From Bacillus sp. NTK074B (GTDB lineage: Bacteria > Bacillota > Bacilli > Bacillales > Bacillaceae_B): 64,000 nt of DNA. The position numbers were made by a program, and so were the translations under genes. Shown one piece after another: positions 45,888 through 54,573 of the stretch. Under the pieces are notes generated by a model. It searched no databases. It saw only the letters and a list, made by a program, of their open reading frames with translations, and was not told where the DNA came from. The stretch spans positions 434,001-498,000 of the forward strand of contig NZ_JAFKOH010000002.1 in the NCBI RefSeq assembly GCF_017303375.1, read 5' to 3'. Position 1 is the stretch's first letter, and every line of letters starts with the position of its first letter.

Positions 45888-47111
45888 TTAAAAAAGCAAA
45901 CCGTCCTCTTCAAATAAAAAGTCATATGAAAGATCCATAAAGAGATAATGATCATTTCCAAAAGGATAGGAATATGTGCGGATGGATTCCCCCGAATCGA
46001 TGTCACTATAAATATCAGATAATAGACCCTTTTTATTGATCCTCATGCGAATGATATTTTCCAGAAAATACGGTCTCCAACTCCAATTCTTGCCTTTGTA
46101 TCCTGGTTCGACCAGCCATTTTTGATCCGATTTCACTACATTACTCGTGATTTGGAATCCATTTTCATCACATATATATAAACGAAAGCATTTGTCCTTA
46201 AAATGCATGGCCAGCTCACATAAAAGATCATCGAACTCCAAGGTTTGTTTCTTTAACATCATCAATGTCTGACTGATTTCTTTATGCAGGACTTCCGCGA
46301 ATTCATAGCCGGCTTCCAGATGCTTCTTTTCATATCGGATATAGTCCTGACATTTTCCTTTGAGCTTTTCTTTTAGGATGCCTTCTTCCAGAAAGGAGTC
46401 CGACGGGTGCTTTAAATAAAAACCCTGATAATATCTTCCCCCATTCAGCCAAGCAAACTGAAGTTGATAGTTGATTTCAATATTCTCGAATAATAGGGAC
46501 GCGCCGATTTTTCGTGCAAGCATGGATAAACTATATAAAATATCTTTATACACCTTGTTCCCCGCATCATTGCGTAATTGATACAGATCGACTTTTAAGA
46601 TATCGGGGGAATAATGGGAAAGCCTATCCAATTGACCACTGTTACCTCCAATATTATCGATGGCAATCTTGATACCATATGTCTTGTAATAGAGGAGAAG
46701 ATGAACCAACTGATCAAAGTCCCCTACAAATGTTTTTTCAGACAGTTCAATGACAGTACGTTCCAAATCCAGTCCTTTTTTTTCATAATCCAATAGAAGC
46801 TCAAGAAAGGATTCACCGTGGTCATGCATAAGTAATCTTGCATCCCGGTTTAGAAAAATGCAGCCTTTTTGTTCCTCTCCTAAAAATTTCTCCAGGGCAA
46901 GACGAGTGACGCGCTCATCCACTTCAATCTTATATTCATCCGGTATCTCTTCATCCCCGAAGAACGGGCCGAGACTCTCCACGGTACCATTTCCCGCATC
47001 CATTCTCCCAAGTACCTCGTACCCGATGATTTTATGTTCATCCGCACTGAAGATCGGTTGAAAGTACGGAATCACTTTTTCTATATTAGTTAATATCTCT
47101 AATGCATCCAT
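45888..47111 (-). CDS. ykuI: YkuI, EAL-domain protein with C-terminal sensory domain
   Basis: Product of 407 residues, exactly B. subtilis YkuI length. N-terminal EAL domain (about 1-245) has EVLGR at the EAL site (E32), LNRD, ELSEK and KVDL, but the usual DDFG is DNIG. The C-terminal PAS-like YkuI_C domain (about 265-405) includes NWSWRPYFLENI. B. subtilis YkuI binds c-di-GMP but shows little or no hydrolysis, so it may be a receptor. I start at ATG 47111, five bases after GGGGGAG. The gene's end abuts a palindromic repeat. Confidence 0.93.
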   Translation of the reverse strand: MDALEILTNIEKVIPYFQPIFSADEHKIIGYEVLGRMDAGNGTVESLGPFFGDEEIPDEYKIEVDERVTRLALEKFLGEEQKGCIFLNRDARLLMHDHGESFLELLLDYEKKGLDLERTVIELSEKTFVGDFDQLVHLLLYYKTYGIKIAIDNIGGNSGQLDRLSHYSPDILKVDLYQLRNDAGNKVYKDILYSLSMLARKIGASLLFENIEINYQLQFAWLNGGRYYQGFYLKHPSDSFLEEGILKEKLKGKCQDYIRYEKKHLEAGYEFAEVLHKEISQTLMMLKKQTLEFDDLLCELAMHFKDKCFRLYICDENGFQITSNVVKSDQKWLVEPGYKGKNWSWRPYFLENIIRMRINKKGLLSDIYSDIDSGESIRTYSYPFGNDHYLFMDLSYDFLFEEDGLLF

Positions 47112-47188
47112 TCGCACTCCCCCACCATCACTCATGTTTTTGCATAATTATAACACAACTTATAAGAAGAACTGAAAAATTCAAAAAG

Positions 47189-47226
47189 CCTTCCCTGCTC
47201 TGCCACATGGACATTAAAAGGGAAGG
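47189..47226 (-). terminator. Terminator after fadH
   Basis: Minus strand CCTTCCC / GGGAAGG then CTTTTTG, loop of about 24 bases. Confidence 0.75.
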
Positions 47227-47266
47227 TTTTATCAAGTTTCATTTAGGTTACCCTTTCATTTGATGA

Positions 47267-48034
47267 TCAAAAGGGAAAGGGATTCAGCCATTGGCCACCA
47301 TCCATGGTAATACACTCTCCGTTAATATAGGCTGCTTTTTCCGAGGCAAGGAAATAGGCAAGTCCAGCGATTTCTTCAGGTGTCCCCAACCGTTTTAAAG
47401 GCACACTGTCGATAGTCCTTTTCGCTGCTTCCTCTGAAATCCAAAGTTTTTCTGCTCCACCGGTTCGTTCAATAGGTCCCGGAGCAATCGCATTTGTACG
47501 TATACCGTATTTATGTCCCCATTCAACTGCGAGGGTTCTCGTCAATGATAGAACCCCTGCTTTAGCTGCTGCCGAATGAGCGACACCTGCCCCTGCATTC
47601 CAAGCATAAGTGGCAACCATGTTGATGATTGATCCCTTTTGATCATTTTCAATCCAATAGTTCCCGACGGCATGTGAACATAGGAAAGTTCCATTTAGAA
47701 CGATGTCTATGACGGACTTCCATCCATTAGGAGTAAGCTTTTCTACAGGACAGATAAAGTTCCCTGCGGCATTGTTAATGAGTACGTCGATTTTACCGAA
47801 TTTCTCTGCCGTAAATTCGACCATGGCCTTAACATGCTCCTGCTCCCTTACATCCATTTGAAACACCTCGATATTTCCTTTAAGAGATGAAAACTCATCT
47901 TTCACCGCCTGAAGCCGTTCATCATTCCTTCCCGTGACGACAACGCTCGCACCGGTTTCCACGAAGTGCTTCGCCATATATTTCCCCATCCCATTTGATC
48001 CGCCTGTTACAATGACTACTTGCTTTTCTCCCAT
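47267..48034 (-). CDS. fadH: 2,4-dienoyl-CoA reductase (short-chain dehydrogenase)
   Basis: NADPH-dependent reductase that lets beta-oxidation handle unsaturated fatty acids. Short-chain dehydrogenase of 255 residues: cofactor loop TGGSNGMGKYM (about 11-21), INNAAGN (about 86-92), and the catalytic segment with SAAAK instead of YxxxK, as in mitochondrial dienoyl-CoA reductases, plus APGPIERTGG. B. subtilis ykuF (fadH). A FadR box sits 20 bases upstream. ATG 48034 behind AAGGGGGATTACAT. fadG does not follow here. Confidence 0.92.
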   Translation of the reverse strand: MGEKQVVIVTGGSNGMGKYMAKHFVETGASVVVTGRNDERLQAVKDEFSSLKGNIEVFQMDVREQEHVKAMVEFTAEKFGKIDVLINNAAGNFICPVEKLTPNGWKSVIDIVLNGTFLCSHAVGNYWIENDQKGSIINMVATYAWNAGAGVAHSAAAKAGVLSLTRTLAVEWGHKYGIRTNAIAPGPIERTGGAEKLWISEEAAKRTIDSVPLKRLGTPEEIAGLAYFLASEKAAYINGECITMDGGQWLNPFPF

Positions 48035-48053
48035 ATGTAATCCCCCTTAGTAA

Positions 48054-48071
48054 TGAATGAATACTCACTCA
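48054..48071. promoter_or_regulatory. FadR box upstream of fadH
   Basis: TGAATGAATACTCACTCA matches the FadR operator TGAATGA-NTA-NTCATTCA with one change. Long-chain acyl-CoA releases FadR and induces beta-oxidation genes. Confidence 0.85.
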
Positions 48072-48118
48072 TATATTATCATATAAAAAGAGGTTACAAC
48101 CATCAATAAAGAAAAAAA

Positions 48119-48159
48119 GACTGATTTTTAAGAAAATGGCATTTTCTTAAAAATCAGTC
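48119..48159 (-). terminator. Terminator after the 48167 gene
   Basis: 18-bp perfect stem GACTGATTTTTAAGAAAA with loop TGGCA and T7 on the minus side. Confidence 0.9.
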
Positions 48160-48166
48160 CCTAAAA

Positions 48167-48385
48167 CTAACTATCCGGATTATTCACGATGAGATCATGT
48201 AACTGTGCTATGGCCTTGATGATCGTCTTATTTCTCTTATATCCTTTTGCTTCAACTGAAACATCATTATATGAAACAACTACCTGACCTAAAGATCGAG
48301 GAGATTTAAAGCCGAATACATACACTTTAATCGTTCCTCTTTCGGTAGGGAGAAAGAGGATTTCCATACGTTTTGTCTTTTTCAT
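48167..48385 (-). CDS. Small basic protein, unrecognised
   Basis: A 72-residue soluble protein with pI clearly basic: KKTKRMEILFLPTERGTIKVYVFGF, KGYKRNKTIIKAIAQL. Predicted beta-sheet then helix. ATG 48385 follows AAAGGAGAGGGATT and a strong terminator follows, so it is a complete unit. No family recognised; it might relate to the short uncharacterised yku/ykz genes of this region in B. subtilis. Confidence 0.7.
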   Translation of the reverse strand: MKKTKRMEILFLPTERGTIKVYVFGFKSPRSLGQVVVSYNDVSVEAKGYKRNKTIIKAIAQLHDLIVNNPDS

Positions 48386-48569
48386 AATCCCTCTCCTTTG
48401 TAGAGCATTCGGAACCTTGATTCATATCAAGAGCAAATACAGTATTATATATGAATCTTTTACTCTCCTCTTTTTAAAATAAGTCATAGGAATTACTCTG
48501 TCAAACATTCAGCAGGAACCTCCGTTGTTCATTTATGGTGTAATGATCATGAATACGTTTTCTGCATCA

Positions 48570-50660
48570 TTACATAAGGACAAATTGTTTCTCCTCGATT
48601 TCTTGTGCGTTTATCGGTTTACTAAAGAAATAACCTTGGGCCTTCTGGCACTTTGCTTCTTTCAAGAAGTCGACCTGAACCTCCTGCTCTACTCCCTCGG
48701 CAATGACTTCAAGTCCCAGACTATGTGCAAGGTGTATGATGGTCGTTGTAATGGCAGAGTCCTTTTGGCTCATCCCGATCTCTTTTACGAAGGATTGATC
48801 GATTTTCAAGATGTCTATGGGAAAACGTTTCAGATAATGAAGTGAAGAGTAGCCCGTTCCAAAGTCGTCGACAGAAATATACACCCCAAGATCTTTAAGG
48901 TTTTTCAGCATTCTCAATGTTTGTTGTGTATCTTGCATGGCTCCCTCTGTAATTTCAATTTCTATGCAGGAAGCAGGTATAGTATACATTTTCAAATAAA
49001 AATCAATCGTCTCTACTAAATGCTCCTGTAGGAATTGCTTTGGGGAAATGTTGATTGCCACTCTCACAGAACTATATCCCTTGTTTCTCCATTTCAACAA
49101 TTGCATACATACCTGCTCCAATACCCATTCTCCTATTTGATGAATCAGCCCCGTTTCTTCTGCCAGTGGGATGAACTGTGATGGAGACACGAATCCAAAC
49201 TTTCGATTGTTCCACCGGATCAACGCTTCGAAACTGTCAGTGATCCCTGTCGATAAATTGACCTGGGGCTGATAATGCACGTACAATTCACCTTTCTCTA
49301 TCGCTTTTCTCAAGTGCGACTCCATAATAATATAATTAGGAAAACTTGATTTCATATGGATCTGATAAAAACGATAATGGGCACGCCCTTTTTCCTTCAC
49401 CTCAAACAGGGCCTGTGCCGCTTTTTGAATCAGGGAATTGGAGTCGTAACCATCAGCAGGGTAACGGCTGATTCCGATAGATGGGGATATGTAGAATTCC
49501 TGGTTCTCCATTGTAAAAGGGTCGATAAACAAAGCCAGGATTTCTTTTGCCTTTGTCTTTGTATCTTCATAATTACTATTTTTCAAAAGGAAGATAAATT
49601 CATCACCCCCTTGCCTGTACAACAAACATTCTTCGTTCGTCAAGGTGCAGAGGCGGTCGGTAATTTTCTTAAGAAACCGGTCTCCCCCCTTCAGTCCAAG
49701 CGTATCGTTCACAAATTTAAACCGGTCTAAATCCAGGTATAATAATGAAAGCTCAACTCCCCTTTCTTCCATATTGTGAATGATGAGGGGGATGTGATCA
49801 TCCAGTGCCTTCCTGTTCCAAATGCCTGTTAACTGATCATGTAGGGCCATATAATGGATGGTTTCATTTTGTTCATGGTGGGTGGTCATATCCTTCACAA
49901 TGATATAGCATCCGTCACATTTTTCTTGAACTACAATTGGGATCATTTTCAACCTGGTGATCTTTTCTTCTCCTTTTTCATTCACCAGAAGACAATCATC
50001 GATTGAAGTCGGAACTCCAGATAATGTTTGAAAAAGGGATTCCCCCAAGACTTCATTATTCCTAGGGTTGAATAACTCATAGATATTCATGTTGATTAAC
50101 TTTTCTTTTGTATATCCGGAAAGAGAACAACAGGCTCCATTTGAACCTGTAATGATTCCATTCGAGTCCAATATAAAGATGGCATCGAGATTATGTTCGA
50201 TGATGGATTTGTATCGTTCCTTCGCTTTCTCCAATTCCACCTTTTCTTCAATTGAAGATGTTATATCTCTTGTAATCGCTACGACATAACCCATTTGTCC
50301 TTCTTCATCCAGGATTGGTGTCAGGATGGATTCGTTTACTACCTTCTCACCATTTACATAAAAAGAATCCCGGTAGCTGATACAATCTCCCGTTTGGACC
50401 AATTGTAAATATCTCTTCTTTAATTCCAACGCCATTCCTACAGGCATCACTTCCTCCAAAAAAAGCCCCATGTCTTCCTTCTGGATTGACGTATACCTCC
50501 TTGCCGATTCATTGACGTATACATATCTGAATTCTTTTCCTTCTTCTACCTTCATAATAAAAATCATATCGTGTATATGCTCTAGAATAATTTCCTTCAA
50601 CACGGTGTCAAAGAAATCATGACCTTGGTTCATGATGGGGTTACCGTCTGTCCATTCCAT
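48570..50660 (-). CDS. PAS-PAS-GGDEF-EAL cyclic-di-GMP enzyme
   Basis: Product of 696 residues. Two PAS sensor domains (about 15-130 with FRYVYVNESARRYTSI, and about 147-265 with DAIFILDSNGIITGSNGACC), a GGDEF domain (about 275-430) with intact RQGGDEF but no RxxD inhibitory site, and an EAL domain (about 440-690) with SFEALIRW, KIDQSF and the catalytic DDFGTGYS. Both catalytic motifs are intact, so it can in principle make and degrade c-di-GMP. No membrane segment, so a cytoplasmic sensor, perhaps of redox or ligands. It is single, with its own promoter region. Confidence 0.92.
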   Translation of the reverse strand: MEWTDGNPIMNQGHDFFDTVLKEIILEHIHDMIFIMKVEEGKEFRYVYVNESARRYTSIQKEDMGLFLEEVMPVGMALELKKRYLQLVQTGDCISYRDSFYVNGEKVVNESILTPILDEEGQMGYVVAITRDITSSIEEKVELEKAKERYKSIIEHNLDAIFILDSNGIITGSNGACCSLSGYTKEKLINMNIYELFNPRNNEVLGESLFQTLSGVPTSIDDCLLVNEKGEEKITRLKMIPIVVQEKCDGCYIIVKDMTTHHEQNETIHYMALHDQLTGIWNRKALDDHIPLIIHNMEERGVELSLLYLDLDRFKFVNDTLGLKGGDRFLKKITDRLCTLTNEECLLYRQGGDEFIFLLKNSNYEDTKTKAKEILALFIDPFTMENQEFYISPSIGISRYPADGYDSNSLIQKAAQALFEVKEKGRAHYRFYQIHMKSSFPNYIIMESHLRKAIEKGELYVHYQPQVNLSTGITDSFEALIRWNNRKFGFVSPSQFIPLAEETGLIHQIGEWVLEQVCMQLLKWRNKGYSSVRVAINISPKQFLQEHLVETIDFYLKMYTIPASCIEIEITEGAMQDTQQTLRMLKNLKDLGVYISVDDFGTGYSSLHYLKRFPIDILKIDQSFVKEIGMSQKDSAITTTIIHLAHSLGLEVIAEGVEQEVQVDFLKEAKCQKAQGYFFSKPINAQEIEEKQFVLM

Positions 50661-50830
50661 GGATTCTTCATCCTTTTGTACTCATATATTTATCAGCATC
50701 ATACATACTGATTCCAACCCACAGGGTCCTTGATTATTTTCCTGCATTCGTGACTAAATATTAATTTCTGTTTTATAGTATGTGCCGCATACCTATCCCT
50801 TCCTCAAGCCCAATCTATTTGAGACAGGCG

Positions 50831-50857
50831 CACAGATTGAACACGAACCATAGACTA
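50831..50857 (+). promoter_or_regulatory. Possible sigma-K promoter before the coat-like gene
   Basis: CACA (50831-50834) then 14 bases and CATAGACTA (50849-50857), matching the sigma-K -10 CATANNNTA. Suggests late mother-cell expression. Confidence 0.5.
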
Positions 50858-50885
50858 AATATAGAGAGAGGAGGTTTTTTCATTT

Positions 50886-51176
50886 ATGTATCGACAATCA
50901 TACTACCCATATAGAGGCTATCCACCATATAGAGGAGAAGATCAGCGTTTCTTCCCATTCTTTGGATTACCATTTTTAGCAGGTGGATTAGCAGGTTTGG
51001 CCATCAGCCCTTTCCTGTTCAATAGACCATGCTACGGTCCTGCATGCTACCCGCCTTATCCGCCATACGGAGGATACCCATATCCTGGAGGTTATCCACA
51101 ACCCTATGGCGTTAACAATTACCAATCCTCACCGTATAATCTTACGGAGAATATCAATATATACCCCGGAAAATAA
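50886..51176 (+). CDS. Tyr/Pro/Gly-rich spore-coat-like protein
   Basis: Product of 96 residues, one hydrophobic segment (about 27-47, FGLPFLAGGLAGLAISPFLF) flanked by tyrosine-, proline- and glycine-rich ends: YRQSYYPYRGYPPYRG and PPYPPYGGYPYPGGYPQPYG. Composition matches coat and crust proteins of Bacillus, and the sigma-K-like promoter agrees. ATG 50886 follows GAGAGGAGG. No closer name can be given. Confidence 0.78.
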   Translation: MYRQSYYPYRGYPPYRGEDQRFFPFFGLPFLAGGLAGLAISPFLFNRPCYGPACYPPYPPYGGYPYPGGYPQPYGVNNYQSSPYNLTENINIYPGK

Positions 51177-51184
51177 CAACAAGG

Positions 51185-51229
51185 CTCACCTAAAAAATGT
51201 AACGCTTACATTATTTAGGTAGAGCCTTA
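51185..51229. repeat. Palindromic stem-loop after the coat-like gene
   Basis: GGCTC-ACCTAAA-AATGTAA-CGCT-TTACATT-TTTAGGT-GAGCC arms pair nearly fully over 20 bases. No clear T tail, so a weak terminator or a mobile palindrome. Confidence 0.5.
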
Positions 51230-51383
51230 ATGACGACTTCATAATAGATTCCACCTCTTCTGGAATATAAACCCATACAGACATTTATGCATGTCTTTAT
51301 CCGAAAATGATACCCCGTCCCCTTTCCAATCATAGGAAAAGAGGGTATAATAGAAAAGAATACATTAGAAAGGAGCAGATAAC

Positions 51384-51851
51384 TTGAGAAACACTAGTAA
51401 TCCCACCCCTTCTTCCACATCCGTCAGTACCCTCTCTCAAGCTATTTTCACTGTCAATCGTCATGCGAAAACAGCAGGAAACCCAAAATACTTATATTCA
51501 TTAAAAAAACGTGCCTTAATGAAAATGATCCAAGAAGGTAAGGCGAAGAAAGTTGGGCTTCACTTCTCTAAAAATCCAAGGAATAGTCAGCAACAATCTG
51601 ATGTTTTAGTTGATTGCGGAGAATACACCTTTCATCTCCCCCCAACAAAGGAAGACTTCAAAGAACTTCCACATATGGGTTCACTGGATGAAAGCTTGAG
51701 AAATCCAAAGTGTAAAATGGGTTTACAACAGGCTAAAAGAATCCTCGAACAATATACAGGAATGTCCGATCACAGCGATCAGATACGCAAAAGCGGAAAA
51801 AACCAGTATCAAAAGCCTGTATTTAAAAAATTGGGAGATAGCTTCTTTTAA
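51384..51851 (+). CDS. ykyB: YkyB family protein
   Basis: Product of 155 residues that follows B. subtilis YkyB through TVNRHAKTAGNPKYLYSLKKRAL, KKVGLHFSKNPRNSQQQSDVL and the C-terminal KPVFKKLGDSFF. Basic, soluble, no signal; the function is unknown. It starts at TTG 51384, eight bases after AAGGAG. It converges on cheV as in B. subtilis. Confidence 0.92.
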   Translation: MRNTSNPTPSSTSVSTLSQAIFTVNRHAKTAGNPKYLYSLKKRALMKMIQEGKAKKVGLHFSKNPRNSQQQSDVLVDCGEYTFHLPPTKEDFKELPHMGSLDESLRNPKCKMGLQQAKRILEQYTGMSDHSDQIRKSGKNQYQKPVFKKLGDSFF

Positions 51852-51889
51852 TATCCATAGATTTTAGTACAGTAAGGCATATATCTTCT

Positions 51890-51919
51890 AAAGGGTTTTG
51901 ACTGACGTCAGAACCCTTT
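51890..51919. terminator. Terminator between ykyB and cheV
   Basis: AAAGGGTT / AACCCTTT with an inner TGAC/GTCA pair. Confidence 0.85.
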
Positions 51920-51934
51920 CTTTAGTTTCAGCAG

Positions 51935-52855
51935 TTATAGGATGTATTGATCGATCTTTAGAATAAGCTCTGCAATCTCAGGTTTGCTGATTTGATCCTC
52001 GGCCCCCACCATTTCTCCTTTATGTCTTAAATCATTCGTAATAAGGGATGAGAATATGATGACGGGGAGTGCCTGGAGCTTGGGATGTTCTTTAATACGC
52101 TTCGTCAAATGATGACCATCCATCTGTGGCATTTCAATATCAGTCAGAACAAGTTGTACAGATTCTGTGACGTCAATGGACTCCTCGCCAAGTGACTCCA
52201 GGTATTGATAGGCATCCGCCCCGTTCTCAAAGAATTCTACGTCGTCATACCCTGCTTCCATTAATGTGTCATTCAGAAGTTTTCGAAGTAAGGGCGAGTC
52301 CTCCGCAGCAACGATTCTCTTATTTCTTCTCTCCCGCGATCCTAATTTCTTTACCTGGTCGACCCGAATTCCTGTCTCGGGATTTATTTCAAGCATGATA
52401 CTCTCGAAATCCAACAGCAGAATCATCGAGTCATTCCGCTTGATTACACCTATAATTCCTGAATGTACCCCTGAATACATATCAGAAGGCTTTTCAATCT
52501 GATTCCAGGATATGCGATGAATCTGGGTGACATTATGTACATGGAATATCACCTTTTGCTGATTGAACTCAGCAACAATATACTTGGACTTTTCCGTTTC
52601 CTCATCTTCAACGCCGAGTACCCTGGCCATGTCAACAACCGGAAGTACCTCGCCTCTCAATTGGACGAGTCCCTTGACATGGGGGTGTGAATGGGGAATC
52701 GGTATAACCGTCGTCGGCTGTATAATCTCCTTTACTTTAATGACATTAATACCAAATTTATTATTTTGAATTTCGAATTCCACAATTTCAAGCTCATTCG
52801 TCCCACTTTCAAGAAGTATTCCGTTTGATTGATTCAATTGTCTTCGCCCTTCCAT
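51935..52855 (-). CDS. cheV: CheV chemotaxis coupling protein
   Basis: CheW-like coupling domain (about 20-165) joined to a response-regulator receiver (about 178-306). The receiver keeps the acidic pair E185-D186, the phosphorylation site D239 in LVLTDIEMPQMDG and K near 290 in ISKPE. CheV links receptors to CheA and takes part in adaptation when phosphorylated. Family length (B. subtilis 303). ATG 52855 has a weak site; a later TTG seven codons in with AAGGGCG upstream is an alternative. Chemotaxis genes otherwise lie elsewhere. Confidence 0.94.
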   Translation of the reverse strand: MEGRRQLNQSNGILLESGTNELEIVEFEIQNNKFGINVIKVKEIIQPTTVIPIPHSHPHVKGLVQLRGEVLPVVDMARVLGVEDEETEKSKYIVAEFNQQKVIFHVHNVTQIHRISWNQIEKPSDMYSGVHSGIIGVIKRNDSMILLLDFESIMLEINPETGIRVDQVKKLGSRERRNKRIVAAEDSPLLRKLLNDTLMEAGYDDVEFFENGADAYQYLESLGEESIDVTESVQLVLTDIEMPQMDGHHLTKRIKEHPKLQALPVIIFSSLITNDLRHKGEMVGAEDQISKPEIAELILKIDQYIL

Positions 52856-52983
52856 ACATTATTGCTCTCTCTTCTTATATCGAACAATTACCGAACTTCT
52901 TTACATTTCTTTTGCTGTTTTCTTAAACATTGTTGTTATTTTAAGGCTATTTTCGTATACATTGTTGCTTTTGGATGTAGCGA

Positions 52984-53065
52984 ATGGCGGTTGATTGCAC
53001 CGAGTGGTGCTCGCTTTCCGCGGGGCGGGAGTATAGCCTCTCCCTCTCGACCACATCGATTGACA
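52984..53065. repeat. Decayed Bacillaceae intergenic repeat
   Basis: GGTTGATTGCACCGAGTGG, then TGCTCGCTTTCCGCGGGGCG, is a recognisable copy of the CTCGCTTTCCGCGGGGCG repeat family; the spurious peptide it encodes on the minus strand (ASTTRCNQPPFATSKSNN) is typical of such copies. Confidence 0.6.
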
Positions 53066-53172
53066 GAGCATGCAGTAACCTACACACACTCGTTGACTTG
53101 CATTAAATCATGTTATGTTTTCCCGCGTAAAATTTAACACAGGAATCCATACTAAGATAAGGAGGTGTAGAT

Positions 53173-53370
53173 ATGAACAATCGATGGGATACCGACAGCA
53201 AAAGACTGCCTGATTACGATGATATAAGCGAACACATCCTGCCTGCTCAGAATACTCTTCCTCTTATTGCTCTTGGAAAGAACGCAGAAGGCAAGGATGA
53301 ACCGGATGAACTTTCTTATATAGAGGGTAAAATGAGCAGGAATCAGGGAGAAGATGGACCAAGTTCTTAG
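53173..53370 (+). CDS. Small acidic hydrophilic protein, unrecognised
   Basis: A 65-residue polar protein (DYDDISEHILPAQNTLPLIAL, EGKDEPDELSYIEGK) with no hydrophobic segment, likely partly disordered. ATG 53173 follows a near-perfect AAGGAGGTG, and a terminator follows the stop, which makes it a real gene. No family recognised. Confidence 0.65.
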   Translation: MNNRWDTDSKRLPDYDDISEHILPAQNTLPLIALGKNAEGKDEPDELSYIEGKMSRNQGEDGPSS

Positions 53371-53384
53371 CATGTCCACGTAAA

Positions 53385-53417
53385 AAAGCGATTGATCTCA
53401 CTACCATCAATCGCTTT
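53385..53417. terminator. Terminator after the 53173 gene and the que operon
   Basis: 12-bp perfect stem AAAGCGATTGAT / ATCAATCGCTTT. Confidence 0.9.
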
Positions 53418-53422
53418 ATCTC

Positions 53423-54145
53423 TTATACTCCACGCTTATTTCCCCATATAAGGGTATGAAGTTGCGGAAGTACACGCACGTTATTTAGTTCTTCTCTACT
53501 ACATACTTTTTCTATGAGTGTTTCATAATCAATGAGCAATTCTGACACCAGTTTTCCTGTGTCACCTTCCGTTACAGAAGGATTTCCCGTTTGAATATAA
53601 AACGGGACGGCAGGATAGCGATGATGTATACCGGTGGCATATTCCAAATCCTTATCGTTGAAGACAACCACTTTCAAGCTGAATTGAGAGCCATGATCAT
53701 GCAAGCGTTGAATGATATGGTCAAGCTTTTCATAGTCGGTCTTCATTCCCGAGCTTGGCGGCTTTGGTGAAAAGGTAAGATCACTAATATCATAAAACCA
53801 ATCCTGCCAGCGGCTTCCTTGGGTTTCAAGGGCTGTTTCAATGTCATTTTTCTTCAAGATGTCAATAAGCTCTTTCAGATTAGCTAATAGAGCTGGATTC
53901 CCCCCTGAGATCGTTACATGAGAGAATCGATCTTCTCCAATGTCCCGCAGTTTATCCCACACTTCTTCGGCTGTCATAAGCATGATGTCCTCTTTGGCTG
54001 ATCCATCCCATGTAAAGGCTGAATCACACCAGGCACAACTGTAATCACAACCAGCTGTACGAACGAACATCGTTTTCTGTCCTATGACCATCCCTTCGCC
54101 TTGAATGGTCGGACCAAACACTTCTAAAACGGGAATCTTTTTCAT
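53423..54145 (-). CDS. queE: 7-carboxy-7-deazaguanine synthase QueE
   Basis: Radical-SAM enzyme that turns 6-carboxytetrahydropterin into the deazapurine ring of preQ1/queuosine. The 240-residue product has the short cluster loop CDYSCAWC (C33, C37, C40) and GPTIQGEGMVIGQKTMFVRT before it. Start ATG overlaps the queD stop by four bases. Third gene of the operon. queF (nitrile reductase) does not follow in this window, unlike B. subtilis queCDEF. Confidence 0.95.
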   Translation of the reverse strand: MKKIPVLEVFGPTIQGEGMVIGQKTMFVRTAGCDYSCAWCDSAFTWDGSAKEDIMLMTAEEVWDKLRDIGEDRFSHVTISGGNPALLANLKELIDILKKNDIETALETQGSRWQDWFYDISDLTFSPKPPSSGMKTDYEKLDHIIQRLHDHGSQFSLKVVVFNDKDLEYATGIHHRYPAVPFYIQTGNPSVTEGDTGKLVSELLIDYETLIEKVCSREELNNVRVLPQLHTLIWGNKRGV

Positions 54146-54573
54146 ACCCGTTTCCCCCTTGGTCTATAAATACAATAGCTTGTTGGTGTCTCTCTTAAAA
54201 AAACCTGAAGACACTGAGGTCGGTGGGACAATGTGTTTAAATGCTCCTGAATGATTTCCCATATTACTTTGGCCATGACTTCAGTTGTAGGGAATACATC
54301 TTGATTGGATGAAAACATACGATCTTCATTGATCAACGAATGATCGAATCGTTTATGAATCAGTTTTTTGATATGTTGAAAATTAATAAGGAATCCTGAG
54401 TCATCGAGTTGATCTCCCCCAATTGTAATATTGGCAAAATACGTATGACCATGAATCTCTTGACAACCCCCTGCATCAGGATGTGGAATATAGTGTGCTG
54501 CGGCAAAATGAATATCTTTATTTAATTCATATTCATAAGGATGATCGGGAGTCGGATAAATCTGTTGAATCAT
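54142..54573 (-). CDS. queD: 6-carboxytetrahydropterin synthase QueD
   Basis: Converts dihydroneopterin triphosphate to 6-carboxytetrahydropterin. The 143-residue product has the zinc histidines H27 in FAAAHYIPH and H41/H43 in [11 protein letters not shown] with the catalytic C37. Starts overlapping queC by four bases and ends overlapping queE by four, so translation is coupled. Confidence 0.95.
   Translation of the reverse strand: MIQQIYPTPDHPYEYELNKDIHFAAAHYIPHPDAGGCQEIHGHTYFANITIGGDQLDDSGFLINFQHIKKLIHKRFDHSLINEDRMFSSNQDVFPTTEVMAKVIWEIIQEHLNTLSHRPQCLQVFLRETPTSYCIYRPRGKRV

Noticed and set aside
52901-53089. 62-codon minus-strand frame with ASTTRCNQPPFATSKSNN
   Set aside because: Typical translation of a repeat element, not a protein gene.
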